The notes beneath the pieces are model-generated. The model saw only the letters and a program-made list of their open reading frames with translations. It was not told the DNA's origin and ran no database searches. A stretch of 8,480 nt of DNA from contig SVTU01000060.1 of the NCBI GenBank assembly GCA_015063655.1, forward strand, positions 1 through 8,480, in the 5' to 3' direction. Source of the DNA: Oscillospiraceae bacterium (GTDB lineage Bacteria > Bacillota > Clostridia > Oscillospirales > CAG-272). Of this stretch, positions 6,738 through 8,480 are shown piece after piece. Position 1 is the stretch's first letter; each line of letters begins with the position of its first letter. Made by a program: the position numbers and the translations under genes.

Positions 6738-8441
6738 ATGGCAAAATATACTCTCTATCAGTCTCACCACATCCATAACATTCGGGAAATGCTGGAGCAG
6801 AGCGTGTCCGCCTACGGCACACTGCCCGCCTTTTATCAAAAGACAGAGGGCGAATACAAAGCCTTCACCTATGCCAAGTTCAAAAGCGACGTAGACGCCC
6901 TCGGCACAGAGCTGTGCGCCCGTGGTTTTGGCGGAGCACGTGTCATCGTGCTTGGCGAAAACTCCTACCGCTGGTGCGTTTCGTACATGACGGTGATCGC
7001 AGGCCTTGGCACGGTCATCCCCGTGGATAAGGAGATCCCCGCCGAGGAGGTCGCCAATATTGCCCGCATCAGCGAGGCTTCCCTCATTCTCTACTCACAA
7101 AAATACACCATCAAAACGGAATACCTGGATAAATCCGTAGAATGCATTTCCTTTGACGAGCTGGACGCTCTCATCGAAATGGGACTTGAACGCATCGGGA
7201 ACGGAGAAAAGGCTTACCGTGAGCGCTCCATCGACATCGACGCCATGAGCGTGCTGATCTTCACCTCAGGCACGACGGGCGTATCCAAGGGCGTGATGCT
7301 GTCACAGAGAAACCTTTGCACCAATCTTGAGAACGTTGCCAAGATGATCTCGGTCAGCCCTGCCGACACCGCCCTCTCGGTCCTGCCCCTGCACCACGTT
7401 TACGAATGCACCTGCGGCTTTTTGTTCCCGCTCTCACGGGGCGCTTCCGTCGCCTTTTCGGAGAGCGTGCGCCACATCATGAGCAACGCCCGTGAGATAC
7501 AGCCCACCAAAATGCTCTGCGTGCCGCTTCTCATTGAAACCATGTATCGCAAGATATGGACAAACATTCGCAAAAAAGGCATTGAGGAAAAGGTCAAGAC
7601 TGTCATTCGCCTCACAAACCGTGTCAAGCCCTATGCGGCAAGAATGGCGCTCAAGAAAAAAATGTTTGCCGAAATCCACAAATCCTTTGGCGGCAAGCTC
7701 GATCTGCTGGTCTCGGGCGGTGCGCCCATCGATCCGCAGGTGCTGCGGGGCATGCGTGACTTCGGCTTCCACATCATTCAGGGCTACGGGCTGACCGAGG
7801 CAGCCCCCCTCGCCGCCGTCAACCACGACACCTATTTCCTTGACCGCTCGGCAGGTCTTGCTCTGCCGGGTGGCGAGCTTCGCATCGACAGCCCCGCCGA
7901 GGACGGAACGGGCGAGATCTGCTACCGTGGCGACAACGTCATGCTCGGCTACTTCGGCCGTCAGGATCTGACCGATGAGATCAAGAAGAACGGCTGGCTC
8001 TACACGGGCGACCTTGGCTATATCGATGAGAACGGCTTCCTCATCATCACGGGACGCAAAAAGAACGTCATCGTCACCGCAGGCGGCAAGAACATCTTCC
8101 CCGAGGAGCTTGAGGCGTATCTGATGCGTGATCCTGCCGTGGCTGAATGTGTGGTCATCGGTGTTATCAATGAAAAGAAAAACGATTACGATATCGTAGC
8201 CTGCATTCGCCCCGATCTCGCCTACGTGGCCGAGACCATGGGCAAGGACGCCACCGATGAGAAGATCGCCCAAAGGCTTGACGAGGCCGTCAAGAAGGTC
8301 AACGCTACCGTGCAAACCTACAAGCACATTCACGGCACTGTCATGCGCCAAGAGGAATTCCCCAAGAGCTCGTCCAAAAAGATCAAGCGCTTTGAGGTTG
8401 CCCCCGAGATCGAGGCGGCCTATCTTAGCAAGCAGCAATAA
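6738..8441 (+). CDS. AMP-forming acyl-CoA synthetase (long-chain fatty acid-CoA ligase-like)
   Basis: The protein has 567 residues and a complete ANL-superfamily architecture: a large adenylating domain followed by a C-terminal lid. The ATP-binding loop is FTSGTTGVSKG (175-185), A5 is GYGLTE (349-354), A7 is YTGD (422-425), the hinge is GRKKN (439-443), and the catalytic Lys is K548 in SSSKKIKR (544-551). The usual Gly before that Lys is Lys here, as in some long-chain synthetases. Such enzymes activate a carboxylic acid with ATP to an acyl-adenylate and transfer it to CoA, in the cytoplasm or at the membrane face. The motifs fit long-chain fatty acids best, but chain length cannot be read from sequence. 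The start is set by AAAGGAA at 6724-6730, 7 bases before the ATG. An upstream in-frame TTG at 6591 has no such site, and the extension would cross the promoter. It appears to be a separate transcription unit. Confidence 0.88.
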   Translation: MAKYTLYQSHHIHNIREMLEQSVSAYGTLPAFYQKTEGEYKAFTYAKFKSDVDALGTELCARGFGGARVIVLGENSYRWCVSYMTVIAGLGTVIPVDKEIPAEEVANIARISEASLILYSQKYTIKTEYLDKSVECISFDELDALIEMGLERIGNGEKAYRERSIDIDAMSVLIFTSGTTGVSKGVMLSQRNLCTNLENVAKMISVSPADTALSVLPLHHVYECTCGFLFPLSRGASVAFSESVRHIMSNAREIQPTKMLCVPLLIETMYRKIWTNIRKKGIEEKVKTVIRLTNRVKPYAARMALKKKMFAEIHKSFGGKLDLLVSGGAPIDPQVLRGMRDFGFHIIQGYGLTEAAPLAAVNHDTYFLDRSAGLALPGGELRIDSPAEDGTGEICYRGDNVMLGYFGRQDLTDEIKKNGWLYTGDLGYIDENGFLIITGRKKNVIVTAGGKNIFPEELEAYLMRDPAVAECVVIGVINEKKNDYDIVACIRPDLAYVAETMGKDATDEKIAQRLDEAVKKVNATVQTYKHIHGTVMRQEEFPKSSSKKIKRFEVAPEIEAAYLSKQQ

Positions 8442-8446
8442 AAAGT

Positions 8447-8480
8447 GGTGCTGTCTCAAATGCAAATTTGAGACAGCACC
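8447..8480 (+). terminator. Hairpin after the acyl-CoA synthetase gene, probable terminator cut by window end
   Basis: Bases 8447-8460 (GGTGCTGTCTCAAA) pair perfectly with 8467-8480 around a 6-base loop, starting 6 bases after the stop codon. The expected U-run would lie beyond the window, so termination is inferred. The bases AAAA at 8441-8444 would pair with such a run. Confidence 0.68.

Overview
The window looks like chromosomal DNA of an anaerobic Firmicute (Clostridia, of the kind common in gut metagenomes). This is inferred from strong AAGGAG-type ribosome binding sites, short gaps between same-strand genes, GC-rich third codon positions with AT-rich intergenic DNA, and a PocR-domain AraC-type regulator. 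The genus cannot be named from the sequence alone.

Layout. (1) Bases 3-236 (+) are the 3' end of an amidohydrolase-family gene whose start lies outside the window. (2) Bases 247-286 are a perfect 18-bp hairpin flanked by A and T runs. It serves as a two-way terminator between that gene and the operon converging on it. (3) Bases 291-5621 (-) form one compact operon. Read in transcription order, it has three tandem paralogous genes for DUF4091/GH123-like glycoside hydrolases (5621-3927, 3901-2216, 2189-492), followed by a 63-codon gene of unknown function (482-291). (4) Bases 5622-5680 are a 59-bp divergent intergenic region. (5) Bases 5681-6538 (+) encode a regulator with an N-terminal PocR-like sensory domain and a C-terminal AraC-type DNA-binding domain. 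(6) Bases 6539-6737 are a 199-bp AT-rich spacer with an inverted repeat and a likely promoter. (7) Bases 6738-8441 (+) encode an AMP-forming acyl-CoA synthetase (FadD-like), followed by a perfect hairpin at the window edge.

How the genes may work together. The divergent arrangement suggests that the PocR/AraC protein senses a small molecule and controls the hydrolase operon. The three hydrolases have no signal peptide and keep the Asp-Glu pair expected at a GH123-type active site, so they probably act in the cytoplasm on imported glycans or glycosides. No transporter or other sugar-catabolism gene lies in the window, so the substrate is open. The acyl-CoA synthetase has its own promoter and ribosome binding site, and a link to the hydrolases is not shown.

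The most notable point is the triplication. All three copies are intact and keep the active-site motif, yet they share near-identical blocks in a mosaic pattern at their 3' ends, as expected if paralogs exchange sequence by gene conversion while their substrate-contact regions diverge.
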